NCBI GenBank assembly: GCA_910587715.1
Contig: CAJUMV010000048.1
Coordinates: 1-29,577 of the forward strand
Direction of reading: 5' to 3'
Origin: an uncultured Lachnospiraceae bacterium
GTDB lineage: Bacteria; Bacillota; Clostridia; Lachnospirales; Lachnospiraceae
DNA length: 29,577 bases
Below, one piece after another: positions 8,048 to 16,118 of this stretch. The translations under genes were made by a program, and so were the position numbers. How positions within the stretch are numbered: the stretch's first letter is position 1; every line of letters begins with the position of its first letter. The notes under the pieces are model-generated. The model saw nothing but the letters and a program-made list of their open reading frames with translations. It was not told the origin of the DNA and did not search any database.

Positions 8048-10021
8048 ATGGGGCAGGAGACAAAGAAAACGACGGCGAAAAAGGGGACGGAGCTTTCGCA
8101 GGCGAAGGAAGCGCTGCAGCAGAAGAATGTGGAGCTGGAGACGGCAAAGAGCGCGGTGGAGAAGGCGGAAAAGGCGAGGGATATTTTTCTGGCAAATATG
8201 TCCCACGAGCTGAGAACGCCAATCAACACAATTCTAGGGCTGAATGAGCTGATACTGAGGGAAAGTCAGGAGGAAGCGGTCAAGGAATACGCGAGAGACA
8301 TCAGGCAGGCAGGGAATATTCTGCTTGCGCTGGTCAGTGATATTCTGGACTTCTCCAAGTTGGAAGCGGATAAGATGGAGCTGACGGAGGGGATTTATGA
8401 CGTCAGTTCCCTGCTGAATGATCTGATTAACAGCATTTCGGTGCAGCAGCGGCGCAAAAAACTGGATTTGGTCCTGGAGATTGCGCAGGATATTCCTTAT
8501 AAGCTTTTCGGTGATGAAATACATATCAGACAGATTATCGGAAACCTTTTGTCAAATGCGGTGCGTTATACGGAAAAGGGCAGGATTACGCTGCATGTGA
8601 GCTGGAAGGAGCTGCCGAAGGATTCCGTAGAGCTTTATGTGATTGTCAAGGATACGGGAGTCGGGATTAAGGAAGAAGATATCCCGAAGCTGTTTAAAGC
8701 GTTTCAGCGTATGGACTCCGCGACCCGCAGCAAGGACGACAGGACGGGGCTGGGGCTTGCCATCACGCAGCGCCTGATTGAGATGATGGGCGGTAAGCTG
8801 GAGGTGCAGAGCGTATACGGAAAAGGTTCCGCTTTTTCCTTTAAGATCGTGCAGAAGATAGTGGACAGGGAGCCGCTCGGTGATTTTGAGAAGCAGTACA
8901 AGGACAGCCTGCGCAGCATTGAGGACTACCATGAAAAATTCATTGCGCCCATGGGAAGGATTTTGATTGTGGACGACAATGCTATGAATCTGGCGGTGGC
9001 GCAGGGACTTTTAAAGGGAACAAGACTGCAGATTGACGTGGCGGCGAGCGGTGAGGAGTGTCTGGAACTGATTAAGAGAAAGACTTACCACTTGATCTGT
9101 ATGGACCATATGATGCCGGTGATGGACGGCGTGCAGACGCTCCATGCCATCCGCGCGCTGGAGGGAAATCCGTCCAGAGACATCCCGGTCATCGCCCTGA
9201 CGGCAAATGCGGTGGCGGGCGCGAGGGAACTTTATCTGAAAGAGGGATTTCAGGATTATCTGACGAAGCCCATAGACGCGGATAAGTTTGAAAACATGCT
9301 GATTGAGTACCTGCCGGACAACGTGGTTTATCTGACCAACAACAGAAATATCAGCGACGAGTATGAGCAGACGCAGGAAGAGGGAGACGGCGAGTTTGAC
9401 ATCAGGGAGAGTCAGCTTTATCTGATGGGCTTTAACTTAAGAAACGGTCTTCGGTATATGGGCGGCGACAAGGCGCTTTACGGCAAGGTACTCCGCGATT
9501 TCCATTCCATTCTGCAGGAGAAGGAGACGGCGCTTAAGGACTTTCTGCAGAAAGGCGATATGCCTGGCTATACGATTATCGTGCATTCGTTGAAAGGAAA
9601 TGCCAGGAACGTGGGCGCGGACGATCTGGCGGATGAGGCGTTTGAACTGGAGAAGATGGCGAAGGCGGGGCAGCTCGAGGATGTGACGGTGCGCTCCCCG
9701 ATTCTGTTTGGCATGATGAATACCATGAGAAACAGCCTGCGGGTGTATTTGGAGACAGAGGATGCTGCGGGCGAGAAAACCGGGCAGCAGGAGCCGGAGG
9801 AGAGCGCAGGGAGCATTACGGAGGACGAGTGGACCAGAGCTTTGCAGGAGCTGGCGGCAAGGCTTGACGATTTCGATGGGGAGAGCGCGGCGGCAAAGCT
9901 GCGTGAGCTGAAACGCTATGACCGACCGGAATCGGATAAAAAAATGCTCAGGCTGTGCGAGAAGGCAATCAAGGATTACGCTTATGATATTGCCCTTGAA
10001 GTGGTCAACGCGGTGCTGTGA
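8048..10021 (+). CDS. Soluble hybrid histidine kinase (HisKA-HATPase-receiver-Hpt)
   Basis: 657 residues with a complete phosphorelay in one chain. A short Lys/Glu-rich coiled coil (about 1-45) leads into the HisKA box FLANMSHELRTPIN (phospho-His H53). The HATPase_c domain has the N box (QIIGNLLSNAVRY) and G boxes (DTGVGI, GTGLGL-type RTGLGLAI). The receiver domain carries acidic residues D309/D310, phospho-Asp D353 and K407. An Hpt domain follows with H513 in IIVHSLKGNARNVG. The roughly 65-residue C-terminal tail is helical. There is no membrane segment, signal peptide or PAS/GAF sensor domain, so input must come by protein contact or through the coiled coil. No DNA-binding response regulator is encoded nearby. 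SD GGAAGGG precedes the ATG. Confidence 0.92.
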   Translation: MGQETKKTTAKKGTELSQAKEALQQKNVELETAKSAVEKAEKARDIFLANMSHELRTPINTILGLNELILRESQEEAVKEYARDIRQAGNILLALVSDILDFSKLEADKMELTEGIYDVSSLLNDLINSISVQQRRKKLDLVLEIAQDIPYKLFGDEIHIRQIIGNLLSNAVRYTEKGRITLHVSWKELPKDSVELYVIVKDTGVGIKEEDIPKLFKAFQRMDSATRSKDDRTGLGLAITQRLIEMMGGKLEVQSVYGKGSAFSFKIVQKIVDREPLGDFEKQYKDSLRSIEDYHEKFIAPMGRILIVDDNAMNLAVAQGLLKGTRLQIDVAASGEECLELIKRKTYHLICMDHMMPVMDGVQTLHAIRALEGNPSRDIPVIALTANAVAGARELYLKEGFQDYLTKPIDADKFENMLIEYLPDNVVYLTNNRNISDEYEQTQEEGDGEFDIRESQLYLMGFNLRNGLRYMGGDKALYGKVLRDFHSILQEKETALKDFLQKGDMPGYTIIVHSLKGNARNVGADDLADEAFELEKMAKAGQLEDVTVRSPILFGMMNTMRNSLRVYLETEDAAGEKTGQQEPEESAGSITEDEWTRALQELAARLDDFDGESAAAKLRELKRYDRPESDKKMLRLCEKAIKDYAYDIALEVVNAVL

Positions 10022-10055
10022 CAGAGGAGCCGAAGGCTGAACTGTTATGAGATGC

Positions 10056-10083
10056 TTGACTTTTGAGGACAAAGGTATATTAT
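10056..10083 (+). promoter_or_regulatory. Promoter of ilvE
   Basis: TTGACT (10056-10061), 16-nt spacer, TATTAT (10078-10083). The resulting leader is about 90 nt. Because transcription would start downstream of 10063, the longer ATG at 10063 cannot be the translation start. Confidence 0.65.
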
Positions 10084-10179
10084 ATAAAAATAAATATAGT
10101 AATTGTTAAGCAAAGCATTTTGCACACGGAACAGTTACGAAACGACAGAGGAATGACTGAGGGAGAGGAGTTGGCTATT

Positions 10180-11205
10180 ATGGAAAAAAAGAATCTGGAT
10201 TGGGCGAATATCGGTTTCGGCTATCATGAGACGGACAAACGCTTCGTGGCGAATTACAAAAACGGCGCGTGGGATGACGGCGCGCTTGTGGATGACGCCA
10301 ACATTGTGATGAACGAGTGCGCGGGCGTCCTGCAGTATGCGCAGACCTGCTTCGAGGGGATGAAGGCTTACACCACCGAGGACGGGCGTATCGTGACCTT
10401 CCGTCCCGACTTAAACGCGCAGCGTATGGAAGATTCCTGTAAGCGGCTGGAGATGCCGGTATTTCCGCAGGAGCGTTTTATTCAGGCGGTGACGGATGTG
10501 GTGGCAGCGAATGAAGCGTATGTGCCCCCTTACGGTTCCGGCGCAACCCTCTATATCAGACCTTATATGTTTGGTATCTCTCCGGTTATCGGCGTGAAGC
10601 CCGCGGATGAGTACCAGTTCAGAGTGTTTACCACGCCTGTGGGTCCTTATTTTAAGGGCGGCGTAAAGCCGATCACGATCAAGGTGAGTGATTTTGACCG
10701 GGCGGCGCCGCATGGAACGGGACATATTAAAGCAGGATTAAACTATGCGATGAGCCTGCACGCGATTGTGACGGCGCACGCGGAAGGGTATGACGAGAAT
10801 ATGTATCTGGATGCGGGCAGCAGGACGCATGTGGAGGAGACAGGCGGCGCGAACTTCCTGTTCGTGACAAAGGACAATAAGGTGATTACGCCGAAGTCCG
10901 ACAGCATTCTGCCCTCTATCACCAGACGCTCGCTGATGACGGTGGCGAAGGACTATCTGGGACTTGAGGTGGAGGAGCGTCCGATCGCGCTGGAGGAAGT
11001 GAAGGATTTCGCAGAGTGCGGCCTTTGCGGCACGGCGGCGGTTATTTCCCCGGTGGGAAAGATTGTGGATCACGGAAAAGAGATTGCGTTCCCCAGTGGC
11101 ATGAGCGAGATGGGACCGATTACCCAGAAGCTGTACGATACGCTGACGGGTATCCAGATGGGCAGGATTGAGGCGCCTGAAGGGTGGATTCATGTAATCA
11201 AGTAA
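10180..11205 (+). CDS. ilvE: Branched-chain amino acid aminotransferase
   Basis: 341 residues, PLP fold-type IV transaminase for the last step of leucine, isoleucine and valine synthesis (or the first step of their breakdown), with glutamate/2-oxoglutarate as partner. The Schiff-base lysine is K184 in GTGHIKAGLNYA. Further family motifs are CFEGMKAY, YIRPYMFG, the VEETGGANFLF segment and CGTAAVISPVG. The start at 10180 is chosen over 10063 because it has GAGGAG 9 nt upstream and lies after the promoter. It is followed by a probable terminator and stands as a single-gene unit. Confidence 0.95.
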   Translation: MEKKNLDWANIGFGYHETDKRFVANYKNGAWDDGALVDDANIVMNECAGVLQYAQTCFEGMKAYTTEDGRIVTFRPDLNAQRMEDSCKRLEMPVFPQERFIQAVTDVVAANEAYVPPYGSGATLYIRPYMFGISPVIGVKPADEYQFRVFTTPVGPYFKGGVKPITIKVSDFDRAAPHGTGHIKAGLNYAMSLHAIVTAHAEGYDENMYLDAGSRTHVEETGGANFLFVTKDNKVITPKSDSILPSITRRSLMTVAKDYLGLEVEERPIALEEVKDFAECGLCGTAAVISPVGKIVDHGKEIAFPSGMSEMGPITQKLYDTLTGIQMGRIEAPEGWIHVIK

Positions 11206-11305
11206 GCAGTCGGAAGCTGCATTTGCAAGATATGGCATGGCAGCAGCATATGATTAAGTCGTTGCCGATAGGGAATGATGTTAGGAAACGAATGGGATAA
11301 AAGGG

Positions 11306-11350
11306 AAAGGGATTAGGTTGGGATGCATAATAGGCATACGATTTAATCCT
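11306..11350 (+). terminator. Probable terminator after ilvE
   Basis: A stem AAAGGGATTA (11306-11315) pairs with TAATCCTTTT (from 11344) with one G-T pair, enclosing a smaller ATGC/GCAT hairpin, and a T6 run follows the stem. It lies about 100 nt after the ilvE stop and just before the PHP gene. Confidence 0.5.
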
Positions 11351-11387
11351 TTTTTCAAGTTATGCGGCAGAAAGAAGCGGAGAAAAA

Positions 11388-12149
11388 ATGAACGATACGG
11401 AAATCAGGGAGCGGTATCCCTATTTGTATGAGACCCATCTGCATACGTCGGAGTCCAGCGCCTGTGCGAGAAGTACCGGGGTGGAGATGGCGCGTGCCTG
11501 CAAGGAGTATGGGTATACCGGTATTTTTGTGACAGACCATAACTGGGGCGGAAACACCTGTGTGGACCGGGGGCTGTCGTGGGATGCCTGGGTGGATCGA
11601 TTCTGCCTCGGATATGAGCACGCGAAAGTGGAGGGGGATAAAATCGGGCTGGATGTGTTCTTCGGCTATGAAGCAGGGTATGACGGTACGGAGTTTCTGC
11701 TGTATGGGATTGATAAGGCGTGGATGAAGGCACACCCGGAACTTCGGTCTGTATCCGTGGAAGAGCAGTACGAACTGGTGCACGAGGCGGGCGGACTGGT
11801 GATGCACGCCCATCCTTACAGGGAGGAAGCTTATATTCCCGAGGTGCGGCTTTTTCCGGATTTTGTGGACGGCGTGGAGGGAATCAATGCCGCGCACCTT
11901 TGGTATTCCACGGCTTTGCGCGACAAGACGGTCTATGATAAACGGGCTGTCGCTTATGGACGGGCGCATGGGTTTCCCATGAGTGCCGGTTCGGACATTC
12001 ATTCCACGAATCTGTTTGGCGGCGGCATGGCGTTTTGTAGGAGGCTGCGCTCGGCGGCGGATTATGTGCAGGCGGTGATGGGCGGCGAGGATTATGTGAT
12101 GACGGATGGGAAAGTGTGGTATGATAAGAGGGGACGGGTCATAGAATAG
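11388..12149 (+). CDS. PHP-domain metal-dependent phosphoesterase
   Basis: 253 residues forming a single PHP domain. The trinuclear-metal motifs are visible: HLHT (H17, H19), VTDHN, the central FFGYEAGYDG acidic motif, VMHAHPYR and the terminal SAGSDIHS. These predict a phosphoesterase, as in histidinol-phosphatase-like or nucleotide-directed PHP proteins; the substrate is not deducible. There is no signal or transmembrane segment. SD GCGGAG precedes the ATG by about 6 nt. The gene is 18 nt before a lipoprotein foldase and probably co-transcribed, although no functional link is obvious. Confidence 0.85.
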   Translation: MNDTEIRERYPYLYETHLHTSESSACARSTGVEMARACKEYGYTGIFVTDHNWGGNTCVDRGLSWDAWVDRFCLGYEHAKVEGDKIGLDVFFGYEAGYDGTEFLLYGIDKAWMKAHPELRSVSVEEQYELVHEAGGLVMHAHPYREEAYIPEVRLFPDFVDGVEGINAAHLWYSTALRDKTVYDKRAVAYGRAHGFPMSAGSDIHSTNLFGGGMAFCRRLRSAADYVQAVMGGEDYVMTDGKVWYDKRGRVIE

Positions 12150-12167
12150 TAGCGGAATAGGAGAAAT

Positions 12168-13235
12168 ATGATAAATAAGAGATGGAAACGGATAGCGGCA
12201 TATATTTTGTCTGGAATTATGTTAACCGGCGGAATCACGGGCTGCGGCGACGGTGACGGGTTTGGCACGAAGGTGGTGCTGACCACGGGCTTTGAGAAGG
12301 ACGAAATCTTTCGGATTGAGACGAGTTCCTGTAAGCTGCCGGAGCTGATGGTGTATCTGACCACGATTCAGAACCGCTATGAAAGTGTGTACGGTAAGGA
12401 AATCTGGGAGACGATTGCGGACGGCGTGACGCTTGAGGAGAATGTGAAGAATATCGCGCTGGCGCAGATTGCCCAGATTAAGACCATGAACCTGATGGCG
12501 GAAAAGTACGAGGTGGAGCTTTCTGAGGAGGAGCGCGCGCGGGCGGAGAATGCGGCGAAGGCGTACTATGACACGCTGGGGGAGCGGGAAATCGAGCTGA
12601 TGGGCGTCAACGAGAAGACCATCAAGTCACTCTACACGGAGCTGGCACGGGCGGAGAAGATGTACCAGTACACGATTAAGGACATCAACCCGGAGATCAG
12701 CGACGACGAGGCGCGAACCATTACCGTGCAGCACATTCTGATCAAGACTTACGCGCTGGACGGGACGGGAAAGAAGATTGAGTACACGGAGGAGGCAAAG
12801 CGGGACGCCTATAGACGGGCGATTGAAGTGCTGGGACAGGCGAAGGAGGGCGAGGATTTCGATGCACTGATTCGCAAATACAGCGAGGACGACAAGTCAA
12901 CCTATTCCTTCGGCAAAGGGGAGATGGAGGAGTCCTTTGAGACGGCGGCTTTCAATCTGGGAACGGGCGAGATCAGCGACGTGGTGGAGACGGAGTTCGG
13001 CTATCACATCATCAAGTGCATCAGTACCTTTGACAGGGAGGAGACCGACGCCAATAAGATTAAGATTGTGGAGCAGAGGCGTGAGGAAGCGTTCGGGCAG
13101 GAGTATGACGCTTATGTGGCGACGCTGACCAGAAATTTGAACGAGGAGCTGTGGGACAGCGTGAACTTTATCCATGACGAGGAAGTGTCCACGCAGAATT
13201 TTTTTGAGGTGTATGCGCAGTATTTTGGGAGCTAG
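12168..13235 (+). CDS. PrsA-like parvulin peptidyl-prolyl isomerase lipoprotein
   Basis: 355 residues. The N-terminal basic-hydrophobic signal ends in the lipobox GGITGC, with C26 as the lipidated residue, so the protein is anchored on the outer face of the membrane. The middle is helical SurA/PrsA-like (EENVKNIALAQIAQIK). The rotamase core runs from VQHILIKTY through FDALIRKYSEDDKS and FNLGTGEISDVVETEFGYHIIKCI, the parvulin signature. It probably folds secreted proteins. SD GGAGAA lies upstream. Its closest downstream element is the CIRCE-htpG promoter, so two protein-folding genes sit side by side. Confidence 0.88.
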   Translation: MINKRWKRIAAYILSGIMLTGGITGCGDGDGFGTKVVLTTGFEKDEIFRIETSSCKLPELMVYLTTIQNRYESVYGKEIWETIADGVTLEENVKNIALAQIAQIKTMNLMAEKYEVELSEEERARAENAAKAYYDTLGEREIELMGVNEKTIKSLYTELARAEKMYQYTIKDINPEISDDEARTITVQHILIKTYALDGTGKKIEYTEEAKRDAYRRAIEVLGQAKEGEDFDALIRKYSEDDKSTYSFGKGEMEESFETAAFNLGTGEISDVVETEFGYHIIKCISTFDREETDANKIKIVEQRREEAFGQEYDAYVATLTRNLNEELWDSVNFIHDEEVSTQNFFEVYAQYFGS

Positions 13236-13301
13236 TTTTTCATTTTAGAAAAAGTTTATAATTCCCAAAACCCGCATAAAATGGGGAAAATCCATAAAGT
13301 A

Positions 13302-13328
13302 TTAGCACTCACGGTTGATGAGTGCTAA
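13302..13328 (+). promoter_or_regulatory. CIRCE operator (HrcA site)
   Basis: TTAGCACTC (13302-13310), a 9-nt spacer, GAGTGCTAA (13320-13328): an exact match to the CIRCE consensus. It sits just upstream of the htpG promoter, so HrcA is expected to repress htpG until heat or misfolded protein titrates GroEL. The palindrome followed by a T6 run could also act as the terminator of the preceding isomerase gene. Confidence 0.95.
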
Positions 13329-13335
13329 TTTTTTC

Positions 13336-13364
13336 TTGACTTCTTAATTTAGGCGTATTAAACT
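13336..13364 (+). promoter_or_regulatory. Promoter of htpG
   Basis: TTGACT (13336-13341), 17-nt spacer, TAAACT (13359-13364), starting 7 nt after CIRCE. The start of the predicted transcript can form a hairpin ACTATC-CACTA-GATAGT (13362-13378). Confidence 0.6.
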
Positions 13365-13472
13365 ATCCACTAGATAGTCAACAACCCCGGAAAACAGGAT
13401 TTGTCCGGTTAAGGTGCGGGTGGAGGACATGCCGCATGGCAAGGTTTATGAGAGAAAGGAACGTGAGCAATT

Positions 13473-15659
13473 ATGGCAGCGAAACATGGCAATTTATCGA
13501 TCAACAGCGACAATATTTTCCCGATTATCAAGAAGTGGCTGTATTCCGATCACGACATTTTTTTCAGGGAGCTGATTTCCAACGGATGCGACGCGATCAC
13601 AAAGCTGAAAAAGCTGGATATGATGGGCGAGTATGCGCTGGCGGATGATTACAAGGCGAAGATTCAGGTCATTGTCAACCCGGAGGAAAAGACGTTACAA
13701 TTTATCGACAACGGTATCGGCATGACAGCGGACGAGGTGGAGGAGTACATCAACCAGATTGCTTTCTCCGGCGCGACGGATTTTATTGAGAAATACAAGG
13801 ACAAGGCGAATGAGGACCAAATCATCGGGCATTTCGGACTGGGCTTTTATTCGGCGTTCATGGTGGCGGACGAGGTGGAGATCGACACCCTGTCATGGCA
13901 GGACGGCGCGCAGGCGGTGCACTGGACATGCGACGGCGGCACAGAGTTCGACATGGAGGACGGAACCAGAACGGAAGTGGGTACGACGATCACCCTCCAC
14001 ATCAACGAGGACTGTCTGGAATTCTGCAACGAATATAAGGCGAAAGAGGTCATCAAGAAATATTGTTCCTTTATGCCTACAGAAATCTGGCTTTCCAAGG
14101 CAAACACCACGGAGACCCAGACCATTACCGCGGACGAAAAGCTTCCTACCGACGAAGTAGTGGAGGAGATCAAGAAGGAGAAGGAGGAGGACGAGCAGAA
14201 GCTAAAGATCAAGAAGCGCCCGGAACTTCTCAACGAGACCCAGCCTCTCTGGGCGAAACATCCCAACGAGTGCACGAAGGAAGAGTATCTGGAGTTTTAC
14301 CGCAAAGTCTTTCAGGATTACAAGGAGCCGCTGTTCTGGATCCATCTGAACATGGATTATCCGTTTAACATGAAGGGCATCCTTTACTTCCCGAAGATCA
14401 ATATGGAGTACGAGTCCATTGAGGGAACCATTAAATTATACAACAATCAGGTATTTATCGCGGACAACATCAAGGAAGTGATTCCCGAGTTTCTGATGCT
14501 CTTAAAGGGTGTGATCGATTGTCCCGACCTGCCGCTCAACGTCTCAAGAAGCGCGCTGCAAAACGACGGTTTTGTGAAGAAAATCAGTGAGTACATCACA
14601 AAGAAAGTGGCGGACAAGTTGTCCGGCATGTGCAAGACGGAGAAGGAAGAGTACGAGAAATACTGGGATGATATCAGCCCCTTCATCAAGTTCGGCTGCT
14701 TAAAGGACGACAAGTTCTGCGAGAAGATGACCGACTACATCCTCTTCAAGAATCTGGACGGCGTGTACATGACGCTGCCCGAATGTCTGGAGGTCAACAA
14801 GACCGACCCCGACGAGGCGGATGACGCTGAGAATGCCGCGGCTGGTGACGGAAATGCGGAAACCGCAGGAGAGAGCTGCGGACAGGACGAGACGGACAGC
14901 GCAGCGGCAGATGAAAACATGGAGACAGAAACTGCAGCGGTGGACGAAAACGGTGAGAAGGTGGAAGCCGAGGTCGTTGACGAGGCGGAAAAAGTGGACG
15001 GCGAAGTCCTTGACGAGGACGGCGAGCCTGTCGAGGAGGAGAAGAAAGAGAAAGTCATCTACTATGTGACTGACGAGAAGCAGCAGAGTCAGTACATCAA
15101 CATGTTCAAGGCGGCGAAGATGGACGCGGTGATACTGACCCACAATATCGACCAGCCCTTCGTCACCCAGCTCGAGGCGAAGAACGAGGGCATTAAGTTC
15201 CAGCGTATCGACGCCGACCTGACGGACACCTTCAAGGCAAAGACGTCCAAGAAGGCGGAGAAAGAGATGGAGGAGCAGGCGGAAGAGATCGCCAAGCTGA
15301 TGAAGAAAGTCCTCAAGAAGGATCAGATTAAGGTGAAGATAGAGAAACTGAAAAACAAGAAGATTTCTTCCATGATCACGCTCTCCGAGGAATCCCGCAG
15401 GATGCAGGACATGATGAAAATGTATTCTATGCCCGGCATGGATATGGGAGCCTTTGGCAAGGAGGGGGAGACGCTGATTTTAAACGCGAACCATCCGCTT
15501 GTGCAGTACGTGCTGGAACATCAGGACGGCGAGAATGTGAAGATGATCTGCGAACAGCTCTACGATTTGGCGCTGCTGCAGCAGGCGCCGCTTGAGCCGG
15601 AGGCTATGACCAAGTTTGTGGCGAGAAGCAATGAGATTATGATGATGCTGACGAAGTAA
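13473..15659 (+). CDS. htpG: Hsp90 chaperone HtpG with an acidic insertion
   Basis: 728 residues, about 100 longer than E. coli HtpG. The GHKL ATPase domain shows the catalytic Glu in FFRELISNGCDA, the DNGIGM loop and the GHFGLGFYSAFM lid. A short Lys/Glu-rich linker (about residues 230-250) joins it to the middle domain, which keeps LPLNVSRSALQND. The unusual part is residues 445-527, an almost purely acidic, Ala/Glu/Asp-rich segment between LPECLEVNK and VIYYVTDEKQQ. It is inserted where E. coli HtpG has only a short turn within the middle domain. The C-terminal dimerisation region is present. The SD (AAAGGA) is about 13 nt from the ATG. Regulation by CIRCE/HrcA is visible upstream. Confidence 0.95.
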   Translation: MAAKHGNLSINSDNIFPIIKKWLYSDHDIFFRELISNGCDAITKLKKLDMMGEYALADDYKAKIQVIVNPEEKTLQFIDNGIGMTADEVEEYINQIAFSGATDFIEKYKDKANEDQIIGHFGLGFYSAFMVADEVEIDTLSWQDGAQAVHWTCDGGTEFDMEDGTRTEVGTTITLHINEDCLEFCNEYKAKEVIKKYCSFMPTEIWLSKANTTETQTITADEKLPTDEVVEEIKKEKEEDEQKLKIKKRPELLNETQPLWAKHPNECTKEEYLEFYRKVFQDYKEPLFWIHLNMDYPFNMKGILYFPKINMEYESIEGTIKLYNNQVFIADNIKEVIPEFLMLLKGVIDCPDLPLNVSRSALQNDGFVKKISEYITKKVADKLSGMCKTEKEEYEKYWDDISPFIKFGCLKDDKFCEKMTDYILFKNLDGVYMTLPECLEVNKTDPDEADDAENAAAGDGNAETAGESCGQDETDSAAADENMETETAAVDENGEKVEAEVVDEAEKVDGEVLDEDGEPVEEEKKEKVIYYVTDEKQQSQYINMFKAAKMDAVILTHNIDQPFVTQLEAKNEGIKFQRIDADLTDTFKAKTSKKAEKEMEEQAEEIAKLMKKVLKKDQIKVKIEKLKNKKISSMITLSEESRRMQDMMKMYSMPGMDMGAFGKEGETLILNANHPLVQYVLEHQDGENVKMICEQLYDLALLQQAPLEPEAMTKFVARSNEIMMMLTK

Positions 15660-15662
15660 GTG

Positions 15663-15679
15663 TATATATTATGTAAACT
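15663..15679. other. dif-like right half-site
   Basis: TATATATTATGTAAACT is identical to the right 17 nt (centre plus XerD arm) of the Bacillus subtilis dif site as I remember it. The left XerC arm is not present here. It lies between the htpG stop codon and its terminator, close to the left edge of the accessory cassette. It may be coincidental in an AT-rich spacer. Confidence 0.35.
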
Positions 15680-15726
15680 AAAATGACCGTTCGGAAAGGC
15701 AGGGATATCCGGACGGTCATTTTTGT
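15680..15726 (+). terminator. Terminator of htpG
   Basis: An 11-bp perfect stem, AAAATGACCGT (15680-15690) with ACGGTCATTTT (15713-15724), with a partial inner extension TCGGA/TCCGG and a T-rich 3' side. It can also serve the opposite strand because both arms end in A/T runs. Confidence 0.85.
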
Positions 15727-15754
15727 GTGTATTCATTTGTTGATGAACGGAAGT

Positions 15755-16030
15755 TCAGTTGGATATGGTCTTTGCATTTGTGCGTTCCAGCAGATAATCT
15801 ATGCTTACGTTATAAAAATCGGCAATGGCGATTAAAATGCCGGTTGGAATATCTCTTGTTCCATTTTCGTAGTGGGAGTAGGCGCGCTGGGATATATTTA
15901 AGTGTCTGCTCAATTCTGTCTGTGTCAAATCGGCGTCTTCCCGTAAATCTCTGATTCTGTGATAGATAGCGGATTCCTCCCTTACAAAAGAATAAAGTTG
16001 TTTTCCTGTTTCTATATTAGGGTAGCCCAA
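15755..16030 (-). CDS. XRE-family HTH transcriptional regulator (start unclear)
   Basis: The open frame encodes a Cro/C1-type helix-turn-helix protein: RIRDLREDADLTQTELSRHLNISQRAYSHYENG followed by IPTGILIAIADFYNVSIDYLLERT. This is the full length of the small phage-repressor-like regulators common in gut Firmicutes, about 70 residues. Those proteins normally begin M-Y-x-R-I, but here the equivalent codon is ATC (15965-15967), preceded at 8 nt by a strong Shine-Dalgarno AAGGGAGG. The only upstream standard start is a TTG at 16028-16030, without SD and inside the operator repeat. Either ATC is used as a rare start or the start codon has been lost. It is divergent from the 16119-19275 operon and most likely represses it and itself through the inverted repeat between them. 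Confidence 0.8.
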   Translation of the reverse strand: MGYPNIETGKQLYSFVREESAIYHRIRDLREDADLTQTELSRHLNISQRAYSHYENGTRDIPTGILIAIADFYNVSIDYLLERTNAKTISN

Positions 16031-16064
16031 AATGTTCTATTGACATTTAGAACATTTTGGGCTA
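16023..16064. promoter_or_regulatory. Operator: perfect 17-bp inverted repeat
   Basis: TAGCCCAAAATGTTCTA (16023-16039) and its exact reverse complement (16048-16064) flank an 8-nt spacer. The -35 box of the + strand promoter lies in the spacer and the right arm fills the -35/-10 interval. This is the expected geometry for a steric repressor site of the adjacent XRE regulator. Confidence 0.85.
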
Positions 16065-16068
16065 GAAT
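16040..16068 (+). promoter_or_regulatory. Strong promoter of the cassette operon
   Basis: TTGACA (16040-16045), exactly 17 nt, TAGAAT (16063-16068): one mismatch from the sigma-A consensus. Transcription would start near 16075, about 44 nt before the chosen start codon at 16119. Confidence 0.85.
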
Positions 16069-16118
16069 GTATAAGAAAATTTTGCCGAATAATGCGAGAA
16101 TGGACGAAGGGAAAAAGG

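Noticed and set aside
10063..10179. N-terminal extension of ilvE from the ATG at 10063
   Set aside because: It would start inside the promoter, lacks an SD, and IlvE homologues begin near the 10180 ATG.
13429..13648. Upstream ORF overlapping the htpG start with a GGAGG nearby
   Set aside because: Spacing is wrong, the frame shows no protein-like pattern, and it is mostly a shadow of htpG.
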